Shown: piece after piece, positions 6,405 through 6,600 of the stretch
Position numbering within the stretch: position 1 is the first letter of the stretch
Layout of the letters: each line of letters begins with the position of its first letter
Source: Thermaceae bacterium
GTDB taxonomy: Bacteria; Deinococcota; Deinococci; Deinococcales; Marinithermaceae
Length of the DNA: 6,600 nucleotides
Direction of reading: 5' to 3'
Assembly: GCA_026989475.1 (NCBI GenBank)
Contig: JALSJG010000012.1
Coordinates: forward strand, 1-6,600
Made by a program: the position numbers and the translations under genes
Notes under the pieces: model-generated
What the model saw: only the letters and a program-made list of their open reading frames with translations
Databases searched by the model: none
What the model was told of the DNA's origin: nothing

Positions 6405-6415
6405 TCATGACGGAG

Positions 6416-6421
6416 AGGAGG
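6416..6421 (+). promoter_or_regulatory. Strong ribosome binding site of lon
   Basis: AGGAGG, within the longer purine run GGAGAGGAGGGAAG, sits 6 bases before ATG 6428. It is the best ribosome binding site in the window and fixes the lon start. Confidence 0.8.
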
Positions 6422-6427
6422 GAAGCC

Positions 6428-6600
6428 ATGAACGTCCCCGAAAAAGTCCCGGTCGTGCCGGTCCGGGGGTCGGTGATCTACCCCACGATGGTGATGCCGA
6501 TCGACGCCGGCCGCAAGCTGAGCGTGAACGCGATCGACGCCGCGCTCGAGCGCGACCGGGTGGTGTTGATCGTCGCCCAGCGCGACAAGGAGGTGGAGGA
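6428..6600 (+). CDS. lon: ATP-dependent Lon protease, N-terminus only (3' end outside window)
   Basis: Fifty-seven codons of an open frame running off the right edge encode the start of the Lon substrate-recognition (LAN) domain. Recognisable features are PVVPVRGSVIYPTMVMPIDA (residues 8-27), where most Lons have a form of P.lPLRd.vvfPgmv.Pl.vGR, then GR (28-29), an alpha-helical AIDAALERDR, and VVLIVAQRDKEVEE, matching the family's i.lvaQkd...e segment. The RGSVIYPTMV form is what I associate with Deinococcota Lon. Lon is a cytoplasmic AAA+ serine protease that degrades misfolded and regulatory proteins. ATP-binding and protease domains are not in view, so completeness cannot be judged. It is separated from the GDPD gene by 63 bases with its own candidate promoter and so is probably not part of the transport operon. 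Confidence 0.88.
   Translation, partial: MNVPEKVPVVPVRGSVIYPTMVMPIDAGRKLSVNAIDAALERDRVVLIVAQRDKEVE

Noticed and set aside
1..6600. tRNA, rRNA, CRISPR, insertion sequence or phage elements
   Set aside because: No regularly spaced repeats, transposase or integrase motifs, terminal inverted repeats or tRNA-like folds were seen; gaps between genes are all under 70 bases.

Overview
The window comes from a high-GC bacterium, most likely a thermophilic or marine member of Deinococcota (the Thermus, Meiothermus, Oceanithermus and Marinithermus side). I infer this from the strong G/C preference at third codon positions, GTG/TTG start candidates, very tight gene packing, GGAGG-type ribosome binding sites and the N-terminus of the Lon protease at the right edge. 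The genus is an inference, because no rRNA or other marker gene is present. All genes are on the + strand.

Layout: (1) bases 1-462 hold the C-terminal half of iolB (5-deoxy-glucuronate isomerase, myo-inositol catabolism). (2) 459-1235 is a DeoR-family regulator that overlaps iolB by four bases and is probably IolR-like. (3) 1255-2592 is an exported solute-binding protein of a carbohydrate (CUT1-type) ABC transporter, followed by a strong hairpin plus T-tract (2600-2633). (4) 2647-3540 and 3550-4377 are its two MalF/UgpA-like and MalG/UgpE-like permeases. (5) 4374-5429 is a MalK/UgpC-like ATPase. (6) 5438-6364 is a glycerophosphodiester phosphodiesterase (GDPD) family protein. (7) After a short AT-rich promoter region, lon starts at 6428 and runs off the right edge. 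No stretch over 300 bases lacks a gene.

Genes 1-6 look like one catabolic operon or regulon. The order binding protein, permease, permease, ATPase, GDPD is the same as in the classical ugpBAECQ operon for glycerophosphodiester uptake and cleavage. Here it sits directly next to an inositol catabolic gene and its likely regulator. The simplest integrated reading is uptake of inositol or an inositol-containing phosphodiester (for example glycerophosphoinositol or the thermophile solute di-myo-inositol phosphate), cleavage by the GDPD, and feeding of inositol into the Iol pathway. The substrate is an inference; the families and gene order are seen directly. The lon gene is a separate transcription unit with its own candidate promoter.
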